DNA from: Amphiura filiformis
Taxonomy: Eukaryota; Echinodermata; Ophiuroidea; Amphilepidida; Amphiuridae
Length of the DNA stretch: 64,000 bases
Assembly (NCBI RefSeq): GCF_039555335.1
Contig: NC_092629.1
Coordinates: 29,040,775 to 29,104,774 of the forward strand
Reading direction: 5' to 3'
Below, one piece after another: positions 26,346 to 37,270 of the stretch (positions are counted from its first letter, which is position 1; the number at the start of each line of letters is the position of its first letter). A model generated the notes under the pieces. It did no database searches, had not been told where the DNA came from, and worked only from the letters and a program-made list of their open reading frames with translations. The position numbers and the translations under genes are program-made.

Positions 26346-26475
26346 ACCCCTTAATAAGGTCCAATAACTTGATTATAATGCAGGGAAATAACATATCTGA
26401 CACTTGTACAAATGTTTGTATCATTGAACATTAGCATCGATTTAATTAAGAAATGGGCATAAGGTTCTCGGGGTC

Positions 26476-26667
26476 AGGCTATTCCTGTAGAAATCCATAC
26501 ACCCCTATAGAATACATGGCCTTATAATCGTTAATAACCGTTAATCGAGTAGATCTGAAATGGAGTCACCCATCAGGTAACCCCATTTAAAATTTACCTT
26601 CCCTGGTGTGGGCGATTAATGTTATGTCTTTTATAGGGGATGTATGAATTTTAACTGCAATAGCCCA
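26476..26667. mobile_element. MITE with GGGCTATTCC ends, copy 2
   Basis: The left end AGGCTATTCCTGTAGAAATC and the right end TTTTAACTGCAATAGCCCA are inverted and match the copies at 15508 and 48144. A separate right-end-like piece (TTTCAATTGGAATAGCCC) follows at about 26956, beyond the SINE. Confidence 0.65.
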
Positions 26668-26756
26668 GTGCAGTGTACTAGCACCACGCAAGGGTGTATA
26701 TTTTACCTTAATGGGTGATTTTAATAACTATTTATTATATTTTTAATTTCAATACC

Positions 26757-26940
26757 AAGGCATGCTTATACCTTTGGACAGCTCCCCATTTCACCCCTGG
26801 GAAGAGAGAAGCATGTAAGGTAAAGTGCCTTTCCCAAGAACACAACACGATGGTACCGCTGGGGCACGAACTCGCAATCCACCGAATACTTGGCAGAGCC
26901 CGTACAGCTGCGCTACCGTGCCTCTACACCGTGCCCTCTT
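26757..26940 (-). mobile_element. tRNA-derived SINE, copy 1
   Basis: Read on the minus strand it has an A-box-like GGTAGCGCAGCTGTACGGG, a B-box-like GCGAGTTCGTGCC and the shared body GTGTTGTGTTCTTGGG, AAAGGCACTTTACC and GGGGTGAAATGGGGAGCTG. It closely matches the plus-strand copy at 28103. The tail is truncated near 26757. Confidence 0.75.
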
Positions 26941-26989
26941 TCATAAAGGGTATTTGCATTTCAATTGGAATAGCCCGTTATTAAATTAG

Positions 26990-27256
26990 GTCAGTTTGGT
27001 TTTTGTCTTTTTGTAATTAGTTCTATTCATTAGATATTGTCACGTTTGGTATCGGTTTATTACAATTATCAAATAGAATAATTGTAAACTAAGAGAAAGG
27101 ACATTTACCTAATTTACATTATTATGTTTGAACCAGCTTCATTTCGGAACAATCAAAGTTCAGTTGATGTAGAGGCAACATGTCCTTTCCCACATGTCTC
27201 TCATCAGTTGACGAAGTGTCAATTCGGTGTGGTGAGAAATAGGATTGTTTAATAAA
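26990..27256. other. Upstream region of the WSC/PAN gene
   Basis: AT-rich, with no repeat boundary. It presumably holds the 5' UTR and promoter of the gene starting at 27257, but I could not pick out a specific motif. Confidence 0.3.
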
Positions 27257-27686
27257 ATGAGTTTCACTAAATTATTAACTATGGATGTTTTAGTATTTTT
27301 TGTTGGAATATTCGTGATCACGATAAAAGGAACATATATCGGTGAGTGACAAAATGCTTGATTTTTTTTCATTGATACCATTTAGTACCGTAGTGGGAAA
27401 AGGTAATCTTAGGTGGGCGGAATTGATTTTGTGTATATGTTTCAAAAGAAGGCGATCAAAATCATGTTAAACATGACATATTTGAGAAATCGTGAAATTT
27501 TGAGAAAAGTAAAAAGCAATGGGGATAGGTTACTAGTGGGAAGTAATTAATTATTCATTTAATTAATCAATTAATTACTGATTTATTTATTTATTTATTT
27601 ATTTATTTATTTGTTTGTTTGTTTGTTTGTTTGTTTGTTTGTTTGTTTGTTTGTTTGTTTGTTTGTTTGTTTGTTTGTTTGTTTGT

Positions 27687-27777
<91 letters not shown>

Positions 27778-29854
27778 CACATTCCTCCAGAAAACTATCG
27801 GTACCTTGGCTGTTATATTGAATCTCCATCTAACAGAGCTGTACCGGACAACCAGCTTATAGATGGACAAACATTAACAATCACGTCATGCATTTCACAT
27901 TGCCAATCTTATGGATCGCGATATGCAGGTTTGCAAAAAGGAAACAAGTGTTTTTGTGGTAGTGACGGTGTGTCCTATGATATGCACGGGCAAGCTTCAG
28001 AATCAGATTGTAATGATGAGTGTACAGGGGATTCATCGCAGACTTGTGGAGGAATCAATCGCAATTCCGTGTTTGATATATGGGGTAAGTCAACACGATA
28101 AAGGGGACGATGGCGCAGCGGTACGGGCTCTGCCTTGCAATCTAATCGGTGGACCCGGGTCGGTGGATTGCGAGTTCGAGCCCGGCGGTGCCATCGTGTT
28201 GTACTCTTGGGCAAGGCGCTTTACCTTACTTGCCTCTCTCTACCCAGGGGTGAAATGGGGAGCTGTTAGGAATATTGTCCATTGAACGTTGCCAAAGGTA
28301 TGAGCATGCCATGGGCATTGTATGGCATCTGACATATTCTTACGACAGGGGAATAAATGTAAAGCGCTTTGATACATGTGCACATGTTACAGCAATAATG
28401 TGTGATATTCATAAAGAACAGATTCCTATTTAAAAGTTTGTTTTCACTGATCACATAATCCCCTTTTAATTTGGAGCTAAACAAATTAGGTATAACGAAG
28501 AAAATTGCGATTTCATTCCAGCGCCTACAATGCGTGTACTACGCTCGCCGATAGTATTATAAGTAATACTGTACGGAGCACCGCGCTCGACGTGTCTACA
28601 CATAAGCTGACATCCACGGGACATGTTAGCAAGCATTTGATCGGTGAACTCTGAATAAAACCGGTCATCCCCAGTTTTAATATATAAAGTTAAATTTTAC
28701 TGTTATTAAAGCACTTCAGTCTTTTACGTGGTATTTTAGTACACCACTGGGCATTATAATTATGTAAAAAGTAGAAATGCGAGTAAAATTGAGAGCGTCA
28801 ATTGCCTAAGTGATTTTTTTGTAATTTTGAGAACAAAGTACATAATTTGGTTCAAGCATACATTTACCAATCTTTGCACAAAAGCAAATGATAATGAGGG
28901 AATAATCAGAAATAATTAGGGTGATTACGTAATTGGTGCATGCTTGAACCATCTTTTATACATACTTTGTTCTAAAAATTACAAACATGACTTTTATTAT
29001 CGTATCGTATTATCGTAGTAGGGTGAGGATATTCTAAACCAATGGGGTCACCCTTAAGTACATTGTTTTGATTTTTGCACTGACAATCTGTGTACAGTTA
29101 TCAATTTCTATGTAACTTCCTACAGATCAACTGACTACTAGTTCTTCACCGGCAGGATCGTCAACACAGGCAATATCTACAACAGAATATGTGTCTACTA
29201 CCGCATCTACAACAGAACAACAAACTCCAACTATGACAACATTAGCTATTCAACAGGCTTCAACAACTACGGACCAACTGACTACTAGTTCTTCACCGGC
29301 GGGATCATCGACACAAGAAATATCTACAACAGAATATACTTCTACCACCGCATCTACAACAGAACAACAAACTCCAACCATTCAACAGGCTTCAACAACT
29401 CATACTACAACAGAGCTTCTTACTACAAGTAATAACAATGGAGAATTTAAGCGTAAGTGTCTAAGGAGTGCAGAATTTAGCCTATCCCAGAAGGCAGTGT
29501 ATATTTAGAAAAGTTGTTATGTTATGGTCATAATTATCATATTAATAGTTATTGGGTTTTATGTTTTAAAATTAAATTAATTAATTAATTAATTAATTAA
29601 TTAATTAATTAATTAATTAATTAATTAATTAATTAATTAACTTTATTTTTATTTGTTTATTTATTTATATATTTATTTATTAAACTCGATCCTCGCCACT
29701 AGATGCTGTCATAGCTCAGTGGTAGAGCGCGGTGACTAGTAAAACCGAGGTCGTTGGTTCGAGTCCTCCTGTCAGCAAAGTTCATTTTTGTGATTTTCAT
29801 GCTACGCTTCGATTTGTTCAAATTTCTTTCGTCTATGTATTTATTTATATATAT

Positions 29855-29921
<67 letters not shown>

Positions 29922-29929
29922 TATATTAT

Positions 29930-30001
<72 letters not shown>

Positions 30002-30006
30002 TATAT

Positions 30007-30045
<39 letters not shown>

Positions 30046-30467
30046 TAAACAAAAGTAATGCAAAAATGAAATTTTTATGCAACTGGCAGTTTCATCCATG
30101 ATGGAATCATCAGGCATACTGATCTTAAAACTACATTACAAGCACACACATATATAAATACAATCGTTATACACTTGACAATTTATTTATTTATTTATTT
30201 ATTTATTTTCTTCTCTCATTTACAGGTCATGCAGGGTTCATCAAGTTTGCTGAAAGACAGTGTGTTGGTATGATTGACACAGTAATTCAAATCAGGACAG
30301 CACGATCAAAACGGGACTGTGCAAGATTTTGCTTAAGAAATACAACGTGTAATAGCTTTGATTTTGTTACACAGGACGATAGCACTTACGTTTGTCGTCT
30401 ACAAGAGAGTACAGCGGATGCTGCGTTACTGAATGAGGAAGGATGTGACTTTTATGTAGAATCATAG
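27257..30467 (+). CDS. Secreted protein with WSC domain, Thr/Ser-rich repeats and PAN/Apple-like domain
   Basis: Four exons: 27257-27341, 27791-28084, 29126-29452 and 30226-30467. All introns are GT-AG and all are in phase 1. The joined frame is 316 codons including TAG, with no internal stop. Residues 1-28 are a signal peptide (hydrophobic VLVFFVGIFVITI). Exon 2 is a WSC domain (YLGCYIES, SCISHC, KCFCGSDG, CNDECTGDSSQTCGG), a fold linked to carbohydrate binding. Exon 3 is a mucin-like stretch with two copies of a ~40-residue repeat that starts DQLTTSSSPAGSSTQ. Exon 4 is a cysteine-rich PAN/Apple-like domain (RQCVGM, CARFCLRNTTCNSFDF, VCRLQES, GCDFYVES). A role in binding matrix glycans or proteins outside the cell is inference. 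There is no membrane anchor. The introns are full of microsatellites, a SINE and a tRNA-like sequence. Confidence 0.87.
27575..27778. repeat. (ATTT)n-(GTTT)n-(ATTT)n microsatellite
   Basis: About 200 bp of 4-bp units, switching from ATTT to GTTT near 27610 and back to ATTT near 27690. It ends 12 bp before the exon 2 acceptor of the WSC/PAN gene, so it supplies most of the T-rich tract upstream of the splice site. Confidence 0.95.
28103..28375 (+). mobile_element. tRNA-derived SINE, copy 2
   Basis: The head has GATGGCGCAGCGGTACGGGC (A-box region) and GCGAGTTCGAGCCCGGCGG (B-box). The body has GTGTTGTACTCTTGGGC, AAGGCGCTTTACC and GGGGTGAAATGGGGAGCTG, and the 3' part has AATGTAAAGCGCTTTGATAC. 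It matches the minus-strand copy at 26757-26940 and has a longer tail. It lies 18 bp into intron 2 of the WSC/PAN gene in sense orientation. Confidence 0.8.
28819..28983. repeat. Short inverted-repeat (MITE-like) hairpin
   Basis: The arms TGTAATTTTGAGAACAAAGT with GGTTCAAGCAT on the left and GCATGCTTGAACC with ACTTTGTTCTAAAAATTACA on the right are inverted, with about 60 bp between them. It lies in intron 2 of the WSC/PAN gene. Confidence 0.65.
29572..29640. repeat. (AATT)n microsatellite
   Basis: About 17 uninterrupted self-complementary TTAA/AATT tetramers in intron 3 of the WSC/PAN gene. An ATTT-rich stretch follows. Confidence 0.95.
29705..29777 (+). tRNA. tRNA-like sequence, probably a pseudogene
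   Basis: It begins GCTGTCATAGCTCAGTGG (good A-box TAGCTCAGTGGTAGAGC) and ends GGTTCGAGTCCTCCTGTCAG plus CA (good B-box). The acceptor ends pair at six of seven positions. The anticodon arm (CGGTG...AACCG) is imperfect, with AGT or TAG at the anticodon position, and the T-stem has mismatches. An AGT reading would mean threonine. It lies in intron 3 of the WSC/PAN gene, between microsatellites. It may be a pseudogene or a SINE head. Confidence 0.45.
29834..30044. repeat. (ATTT)n microsatellite
   Basis: About 210 bp of ATTT units with a few ATATATT interruptions, in intron 3 of the WSC/PAN gene. A second short ATTT tract at 30180-30207 leads directly into the TTCTTCTCTC tract and acceptor of exon 4. 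Confidence 0.95.
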
Positions 30468-30857
30468 GCGTAGATCGGAGGGGGGCGGGGTGTTGGGATG
30501 ATCGATAAATCCCCTCCCCAATAATTTGATAGGGAATGGTAAAGACAATCATCCCTCAATTTTGACGCCTGCATGTGGGCTTCTGACCAAATTACTCTGA
30601 TATTTGGTCATTTTAGCCTAAAAAGTACCATTTTTGGGTGCTTCACTCAAATTCATTCCACTTTTGGACCATATTTCACCAGTGTAGCGTCAATATGGCG
30701 AAATGTTTCGAGCGCTTTGGGTGCATTTGTACCGTAAACTGATTATGTCAATATTTTGCATCCCCACCGACCCCAAGGTAAAAATGAAACCCAAGCCACC
30801 GTATAAAATCACACATTTTATAGCCGTCTTTAGCTGGATCTGGAATTTGGGATGCTA
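30468..30857. other. 3' flank of the WSC/PAN gene
   Basis: Non-coding. A GGAGGGGGGCGGGG run lies just after the stop codon. No AATAAA signal was found close to the stop codon. Confidence 0.35.
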
Positions 30858-30861
30858 TTAA

Positions 30862-31210
30862 GGGATACTACACCCTGCCCAATTTTGTGCCTATTTTTGC
30901 ATTTTTCTCAAAAATTATAGCGCATTGGTGACAAGTAAGATATGTATATTATAGGGCAAGGACTACAACTACTGCACTGAAAATTCAGCAACTCAAGGTA
31001 AGTAGTTATTGATTTATTGATCAAATATTGGTTTTCCCTCATTTTTGACTGTAACTTTACAACTGCTGTCTGTGCTGAAATAAAATTTCCAGTGCAGTAG
31101 TTGTAGTCCTTGCCCCTATAATATACATATCTTACTTGTCAACAATGCTCTATAATTTTTGAGAAAAATGCAAAAATAGACACAAAATTGGGCAGGGGTG
31201 TTGTACCCCC
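30862..31210. mobile_element. TTAA-flanked MITE (GGGATACTACACCC ends)
   Basis: TTAA at 30858-30861 and 31211-31214 brackets the inverted ends GGGATACTACACCCTG and GGGGTGTTGTACCCCC. The arms continue inverted inward (TGCCCAATTTTGTG against CACAAAATTGGGCA, and AGTGCAGTAGTTGTAGTCCT against its complement). TTAA duplications are typical of piggyBac and Kolobok elements. Non-autonomous. A fragment of the family lies at 16982. Confidence 0.85.
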
Positions 31211-31289
31211 TTAAGCTTATAAATGTATTTATTTACGATTTAGTGGTCGTTCCATGCTAAAAGAAGCTTGTAGCTGAAAAGGATTTGTT

Positions 31290-31400
31290 GGTCAACAAGA
31301 ATAGCATTATATGTAATATTTAAACGGAATCGTAAAATCCAAAAATGCAAATAATTTGAGGTACCACAAGGGTTCAGTTTAGGACCTATGTTCAGAATGA
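31290..31400 (+). mobile_element. Relic of a LINE reverse transcriptase
   Basis: One reading frame gives LYVIFKRNRK and, after one stop codon, FEVPQGFSLGP, matching the conserved RT region ending in GVPQGSxLGP. Nothing recognisable flanks it. Very decayed. Confidence 0.45.
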
Positions 31401-32278
31401 ATGTGTCTTTTGGATATCTTTTAAATTGAAGGAGCGTGATCCAGTCGCTATGGTAACGCACCGGGTCACCAATATGACGCCATGTCTACGATGGCGAATA
31501 GACTAATGCGGCCTGTACACCACATTTCGCCATACTGCATTCTAGAAACGCTTGCTGTTAGAATAAGAAAAATGTTAATGCTAAATTATTGCACATTCTA
31601 GGGAAGAGTGGTTACCGTTTTGAAATAACCGAGTGAGAGGGTTTTCAAGAAAATATTTTTCCTGTCAAAACTGAAGCATCCTCTGCATAAAAGAAAATAT
31701 GAATATTAACTGCACATCATATATAACGATTCCTGATACCCAATTGTGGCACATTTGATATCGTTTATGAGACAGAGAATTTTATTTCAATTTTATATAC
31801 GCCAAAATATTTTTTTAATTGAGCAAGAATAAGGATAGAAAAAACGTTGAAAATTCTATGTATAAATAACATTAGACCCGGCAAAAGATTACTGTTTCGT
31901 TTTCATGGTAATCTAATCTTTTATTTCCTGAAAAAACATTTGGGGTCTAAAATGGATTTTATATGTAATTGATAAAAACATCGAACGTGTATACAAGAAA
32001 AATGGTAGGTTCCTCAATAGTATTTTACTGACCATGGAAATGTACTGACACCGTGCAAGCACATGTCAAAATCGATATAATGTATTGTCCATATAGACGC
32101 GCATTTATCATGTTTATTGTCGGATTAACAACAATTGATCGCTATTAATACACATCAATGTTTTTAGGCAAATAAAACTCCAAAATATGGTACGTTTTCT
32201 GCTTTTGCTTGTCACGTGGTAGGCCTATATTGAAGTTGCGATTATATCTTCAAATAAGTTTCAAATGGATTCCATAAA
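31401..32278. other. Non-coding stretch, nothing recognised
   Basis: No supported gene or element. Confidence 0.4.
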
Positions 32279-32366
32279 GACAAATGGCCGAGTGGTCTAA
32301 GGCGCTAGGCTCATAGAGCATATCCGAAGCCGTGGTGCGCCGTGAGTTCGAACCCCGCCTCTGCCA
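32279..32366 (+). tRNA. Class II (Leu/Ser-type) tRNA-like sequence, probably a pseudogene
   Basis: It has an A-box TGGCCGAGTGGTCTAAGGCG, identical in style to leucine tRNAs, a long variable arm, and a B-box GAGTTCGAACCCCGC. The anticodon stem is poor (TAGGC against GCATA) and the loop would read ATA or CAT. The acceptor ends pair at only about four positions. The D-arm is excellent while the other stems are weak, which suggests a decaying tRNA-Leu copy. Confidence 0.5.
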
Positions 32367-32889
32367 AACTTTAAAAGAAGTAAAATGTAAATGAAACTTT
32401 TTTTAAATTTCATATTGGGGAAATGTGACTGGGAGAATTTATGTATGGCGTGGAGTGGTGTGCCTGTACACGATCAATTTGATTGATCAATATCAAAGAC
32501 CCTATAAGAGTGGATAAAAAATCTGCCACTGTGCACTATACATACGAACATTAATATTGATTTTATTGTTCAACCGTCAATAAAATCAAACTAGAATATA
32601 TATATGATTATATTGAAGAGAAATTTTATTTTGTACCCAGTCCCGTATCTCCAATATTGATCAATCAAATTTAAAGTGCATGTGCCGCATAAGAGTTAGC
32701 TCATAAGGCCAACACAAATTTGTTTTCTTAACCTCCACCGACCGACCAAAAAATCAGGGTCGGCCCCCTTTTTTTTACTTTATAATTTTAATAATTTTAT
32801 TACTTTTTTTCTGTGTCTAAATTTCATTTCAAAGCTAAATTTGACCAACAGCATTTTTCTTTGGAAGAAAATCATTATTGTAAACTCAT
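32367..32889. other. Non-coding stretch
   Basis: No gene. The TTGATCAAT-type motif (a TGATCAATCAAATTTAAAG run near 32660, and TTGATTGATCAATATC near 32478) forms an inverted pair about 170 bp apart, perhaps the ends of a small element. Confidence 0.35.
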
Positions 32890-33880
32890 TATACAGACTT
32901 GACATTTAGTATGGAATATTTTTTCGAAAAAATATCAAGACTGGTCTGGAAGGGGTCTGCATAAACCGCACGGGCTAAATATTAATTAGGGTATGTCGGG
33001 AGCTGGTGTAAAATAATTGTTTGATAGAAAATGTGCTTTCCATGAGTTTGAATTATGGTTCTCATAATGTAGCGAATCTGCCTAAAATGGCGGATTTAAG
33101 GAGGCTGAATTTGAGCTTTGTGGGGAACACAATTTCGGACTTTATGCAACACTGTTCTGTTATTATCAAATTTGTAAGGGTTTGAAGTGATATTTCTTAA
33201 ACTTCGACGGCAATTGGCATTTATCACAGCTGAAATATACTTTCAATGTACCAATTTTTTGAACATGGGAGGAGCTTAAAATATGGCTTTTAAAAGTGGT
33301 ACGTTCTCTGAAAGTTTGAATGGCCCCCCTGAGGTTAAATGTTATAAACTTACGGTACAAAACTACTGCGCGGATTCTTGGTTGTCCAATAAACTCACGC
33401 TGTTTCTTTGTGTACAGTAAGTTTATAACATTTGGCCCCAGGGGGCCATTCAACATTTCTGAGTGCGTTCCACTTTTCAGAGCCAAATTTTTAAAGCTCC
33501 TCCCACTTTCAAAACTGGTAGATTACAAGTGTATTTCAGTTCTGACGAACACTTATTGGCAATGAGGTTCAGTAAATATCACCTCAAACTTCAATAAATT
33601 TGATAATATCAGAATAATGTTGCTCAAATTCAGAAATTTTAACCCCCACAAAAATCAAATTCAGCCTCCCCAAATCCGCCATTTTAGGCAGATTCGCTAC
33701 ATTATGAGAACCATAATGTAAAATATGACAAGCACATTTTCTATCAAACAATTATTTTACACCATCTCCCGACACACCCTAATTAATATTTAGCCCGTGC
33801 GGTTCATGAAGACCACTTCCAGACCAGTCTTGATATTTTTCGAAATAATATTCCATACTAAATGTCAAGTCTGTAACATT
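32890..33880. mobile_element. Large fold-back element, about 1 kb
   Basis: The left arm (from CAGACTTGACATTTAGTATGG, near 32893) is mirrored by the right arm ending CCATACTAAATGTCAAGTCTG near 33873. Inner landmarks also mirror: ATGGCGGATTT against AAATCCGCCAT, TCTGCCTAAAATGG against CCATTTTAGGCAGA, and AATGGCCCCCC against GGGGGCCATT. The centre is near 33385. Overlapping open frames on opposite strands are shadows of the symmetry. The exact ends and a target duplication could not be fixed. Confidence 0.8.
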
Positions 33881-33943
33881 TATAACGGTCTATTCCTGCA
33901 TTAATGTTTTCAATAAACGTGGCGTCTTATGCCTGTGAGTACA

Positions 33944-34530
33944 TAAACTGGCCTCAAAAAGAAACTTTTAATTTTTCACAAGGTCATATCTTAAAATCCT
34001 GTCTATAAAAATGAACAAAAATTACACACAGGATTACTTCAATACTCTACTCTAAACACATGTCAGTAGCCAAGCAGTTGTCCAACTGACACGACATGGA
34101 ACACCTTCCTGGACCACATTCACAGCCCAACAGATTTTCTTTTGTTGGGTTCCAATTATTCGCCTGTGAATGTGGTCCAGGAAGCTGTTCCGTGTCAGTG
34201 CATTTACTGTTGTGTCAGTTGGAAAACTGCTTGGTTACCGACACGTGTTTTATAGAGTAGAGTATTGAAGTAATCCTGTGTGTAATTTTTGTTCATGTAC
34301 ATGCGAATAATTGGAACCCAGCAAAAGAAATCTGTTGGGCTGTGAATGTGGTCCAAGAAGGTGTTCCATGTCAGTACATTTTGCTGTTGTGTCAGTTGGA
34401 CAACTGTTTAGTTATTGACCAGTGTTTAGAGTAGAGTATTGAAGTAATCCTGTGTGCAATTTTTGTTCATTTTTATGGATAGGATTTTAAGATATGACCT
34501 TGTGAAAAGTTTCTTTTTGAGGCCAGTTTA
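33944..34530. mobile_element. TA-flanked fold-back element with a duplicated inner arm
   Basis: The ends TAAACTGGCCTCAAAAAGAA and TTCTTTTTGAGGCCAGTTTA are inverted and can be read as TA-flanked, as in Tc1/mariner-derived MITEs. Inside, a block with ACATTCACAG / CTGTGAATGT and AACACCTTCCTGGACC / GGTCCAGGAAG appears three times: left, inverted in the middle, and again at the right. It is therefore a palindrome plus an extra half. Confidence 0.8.
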
Positions 34531-35569
34531 GTATGCAGTCGTACTAATTGAATCCACGGTATACGTGTATCTTGCATATTGAAGGTATGAAGTGAAGTAT
34601 TGATGTATTTTTCCACATCACCAATGTTCATTGCATACATACCTTTTACAGTAGTTTTTTTCCGACAGACCGACCAACCCTAAAAATCCCACTGGAGGGC
34701 AAGCAAGCAATTTGTGTGACCTAATTTGACTATTTTATGTTATTGTTGATATTTGGCTATGAAAAAGATTTGAGAATGTGTTTTCCAAAAATTAGGCTTG
34801 ATTGCCACATAGGAAAAAAGCCATAAAAAGCATGTTTTTGGCCCTTTCCAAAAAGTGACCAGATATTAAAATTTGACTTTCATTCCCAGTTAGACCTAAT
34901 TAAAGGATTCATTTATCTACGTTTTACTTGGCAAAACAGAATAATATTTTTTTAATAAAAAAAAACCCGATTAGTGTGCTATTGATATTAGCGTGTATCT
35001 TAACAGCAATTATTCAGTTTTAATTAGTACAGTACTATATTTATAATTCTTTATACCTTGATTCAACTTACACAGTACGTCCAGTTACTTCTCGAATCTA
35101 TCAAATGGCTATACCTGAGTATTCATTTGACTCTCTTTGGGAGTAATGAATCACCGACTTCCTAAACGAATCTATTCTCTTGATTCCTTTAAGAGATTCA
35201 AATGACTCTTAAACTAGAGTCATGTTAGACTCACGAAGAGATTGGACGACTACATTTAAGGAGTCACTTTGACTCCACGTGCGAATTCAGTAAAATGCCA
35301 AAATAAATTAAAATAATGCCGAAGTGCAGCTAACAATACAACATGATCTGGACATTAATTAAATTATGTCATGAATATCTAGTATGAACACTACGAAGGA
35401 AGAATACTGTAAATTGGATTGATACTTTATCCTGCCAATGTAATACCAATTATAAGACATGTGATTTCTTTTAGGGTTATGCTCCTTAACACGGGGTTTT
35501 ACATTTTTGTATGAACACATTGCACTCTAATTCCCGAAATTAAAATGACGCTGTTTAAAGAGGAAATCA
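34531..35569. other. Non-coding stretch with GAGTC/GACTC motif cluster
   Basis: No gene. At 35130-35275 the words GACTC or GAGTC occur about six times in both orientations. A fragment near 34665-34710 (CCGACAGACCGACC, CCCACTGGAGGGCAAG) resembles one near 37870-37915. Confidence 0.35.
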
Positions 35570-35793
35570 ATTAACCCTAACCCGCCTGGTGTGATGACGC
35601 AATCGCCCTAAGTGATATATAGGCACGGTTTCGCTGGCCAGCGAAGCCCAAGACCCGTGGCAAAGTGTCGCCGACCGAGGGGTCTCGGGTTCGAATCCCA
35701 CCCAGAGCAAACAACTTCTTTCTTTCTTTTCTCTCTTTATTCTTTCCTTCTTTCCCTTCCCGTCGCCAAAAAGGCATTAGGGGGTTAGGGTTA
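35570..35793. mobile_element. tRNA-like sequence between telomere-like inverted ends
   Basis: The left end ATTAACCCTAACCC and the right end GGGGTTAGGGTTAAT are inverted. Between them is a strong B-box-like GGGTTCGAATCCCACCC near 35687, preceded by a GTCGCCGACCGAGG stem region, and followed by a pyrimidine-rich tract of CTTT units. The ends contain the TTAGGG/CCCTAA motif. A minus-strand frame here reads GGIRTRDP, a well-known false protein signature of B-box DNA, so no protein gene is called. It may be a SINE or MITE. Confidence 0.5.
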
Positions 35794-36772
35794 ATGAATA
35801 ATGTTCAAATTACGTGTGTTGTTTTTAAACCGTAATATTAAATGCTTTGAAATGGCATGTAAACTCGCATACCACCATTGTGCATTGATGTGACTGACTT
35901 TTAATCGATGATCCTTGGCAAAAATACCTCACTCATCCGTGCGAAAGTTCATCATGGAAATACCTCAATAAACCAAACGATCGTGAAAGTGTCCCTTCTC
36001 ACCTACCCTATTCTATTACCCCCTATCAATTTCGTGCCATATGAAATCGCACGAAATGGCTTAATATGCATGTAAAAAAATTATTTACTCAAGTAAAGTC
36101 TTATCTTTGGAACAGTTTTGATAATTTATCACTTCTCTATCCACAAAACACCCTTTTTCCTAATATAACTACCATTAACACATCATAAAATGGTTTAAAA
36201 TGTTGGAAACCTGCATATTTTAACCATTTTTAGGCAAAATTTTGCCCAAAAATTAGCCCCAAAATGTCCATAAACTTTTAAAATATAGTCCAAAGTAACT
36301 CGGATTTCTTTTTATTATATGTAGAAACACGGCAGTGTATTTAAAACTGCATAAAAATGCCACATTGATGTACTCATACACTTCAAAAATGCAAATCAAA
36401 ATAATTTGTTCATCATATTTGGCTATGAGCTCATTAATTATTCATGAGCTAATTTGCATAAAATTTACATAATTAAATATTAATCTTGTTTTTCTCAAAG
36501 CTTAAAGTCCAAGCTTGTCAATGGTATGCCACTTGTTGGTTTTTACCCAACCAATAACACTGCAATGTAGTAGTTAATATGATACCTCCACACCACTCAA
36601 ATATACCATTTTTGTGGGGGTAATCGAATAGGGTTAAAGTTGACTGGTTGTTAGCAATCCACGTAGTCTCCTTTACTGGTTTCTGCCTTTCCTAATCACC
36701 TAACACTTATCGATAACCATATACAGTATTAGACTCGCTACCAGTCCTATACACGACTTGCCTATGTTATTT
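35794..36772. other. Non-coding stretch, nothing recognised
   Basis: AT-rich with no gene or element boundary. Confidence 0.4.
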
Positions 36773-37270
36773 AGATTCAGATTTCAGATTCAGATTCAGA
36801 TTGAATTTATTTCAAATTCTTAGCCCGTAGGCCAAATTACATGAAATATTACATTTGCATTGTTAACATTAAAAGACGTAAAAAACATATAAAATTTTAA
36901 ATAAAATCACAATAAAATTGCTCAAAGAAATGAATTGCACTTGCTGAGGCAAAATCTCACCATCATACAGCTCATACCCACCTACATCTCCACACACACC
37001 TTACGTACACCCACGCCCAAACTATCAGCCCTCCACAAACATACCCCCACACTTACCACAGAGGCACTAACAAAAATAACATTAACAAAATATTGCACAT
37101 AAATTGGACCAGCCAAATTATATATAAGGCAGTAAAACACACCAGCTGAATATGAACATGCTGAGATGCACTAATTTAGTAGATGAGTAAGATAGGGTAT
37201 TAAGCTGTTCCCATATCTTTTTGTTTTGGTTCTAGGGACCTGATACCTGTTGCACTGTCAAAGGGTCATA

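Noticed and set aside
27611-27862. Open frames of repeated FVCLFVCL and FIYLFIYL residues
   Set aside because: They are translations of (GTTT)n and (ATTT)n microsatellites. The exon proper starts at 27791. The same applies to 29732-30101.
33166-33565. Overlapping 106- and 81-codon frames on opposite strands
   Set aside because: They mirror each other because they lie across the centre of a large palindrome.
35577-35777. 66-codon minus-strand frame containing GGIRTRDP
   Set aside because: This peptide is a familiar false translation of tRNA-like B-box DNA, and the DNA here has that B-box.
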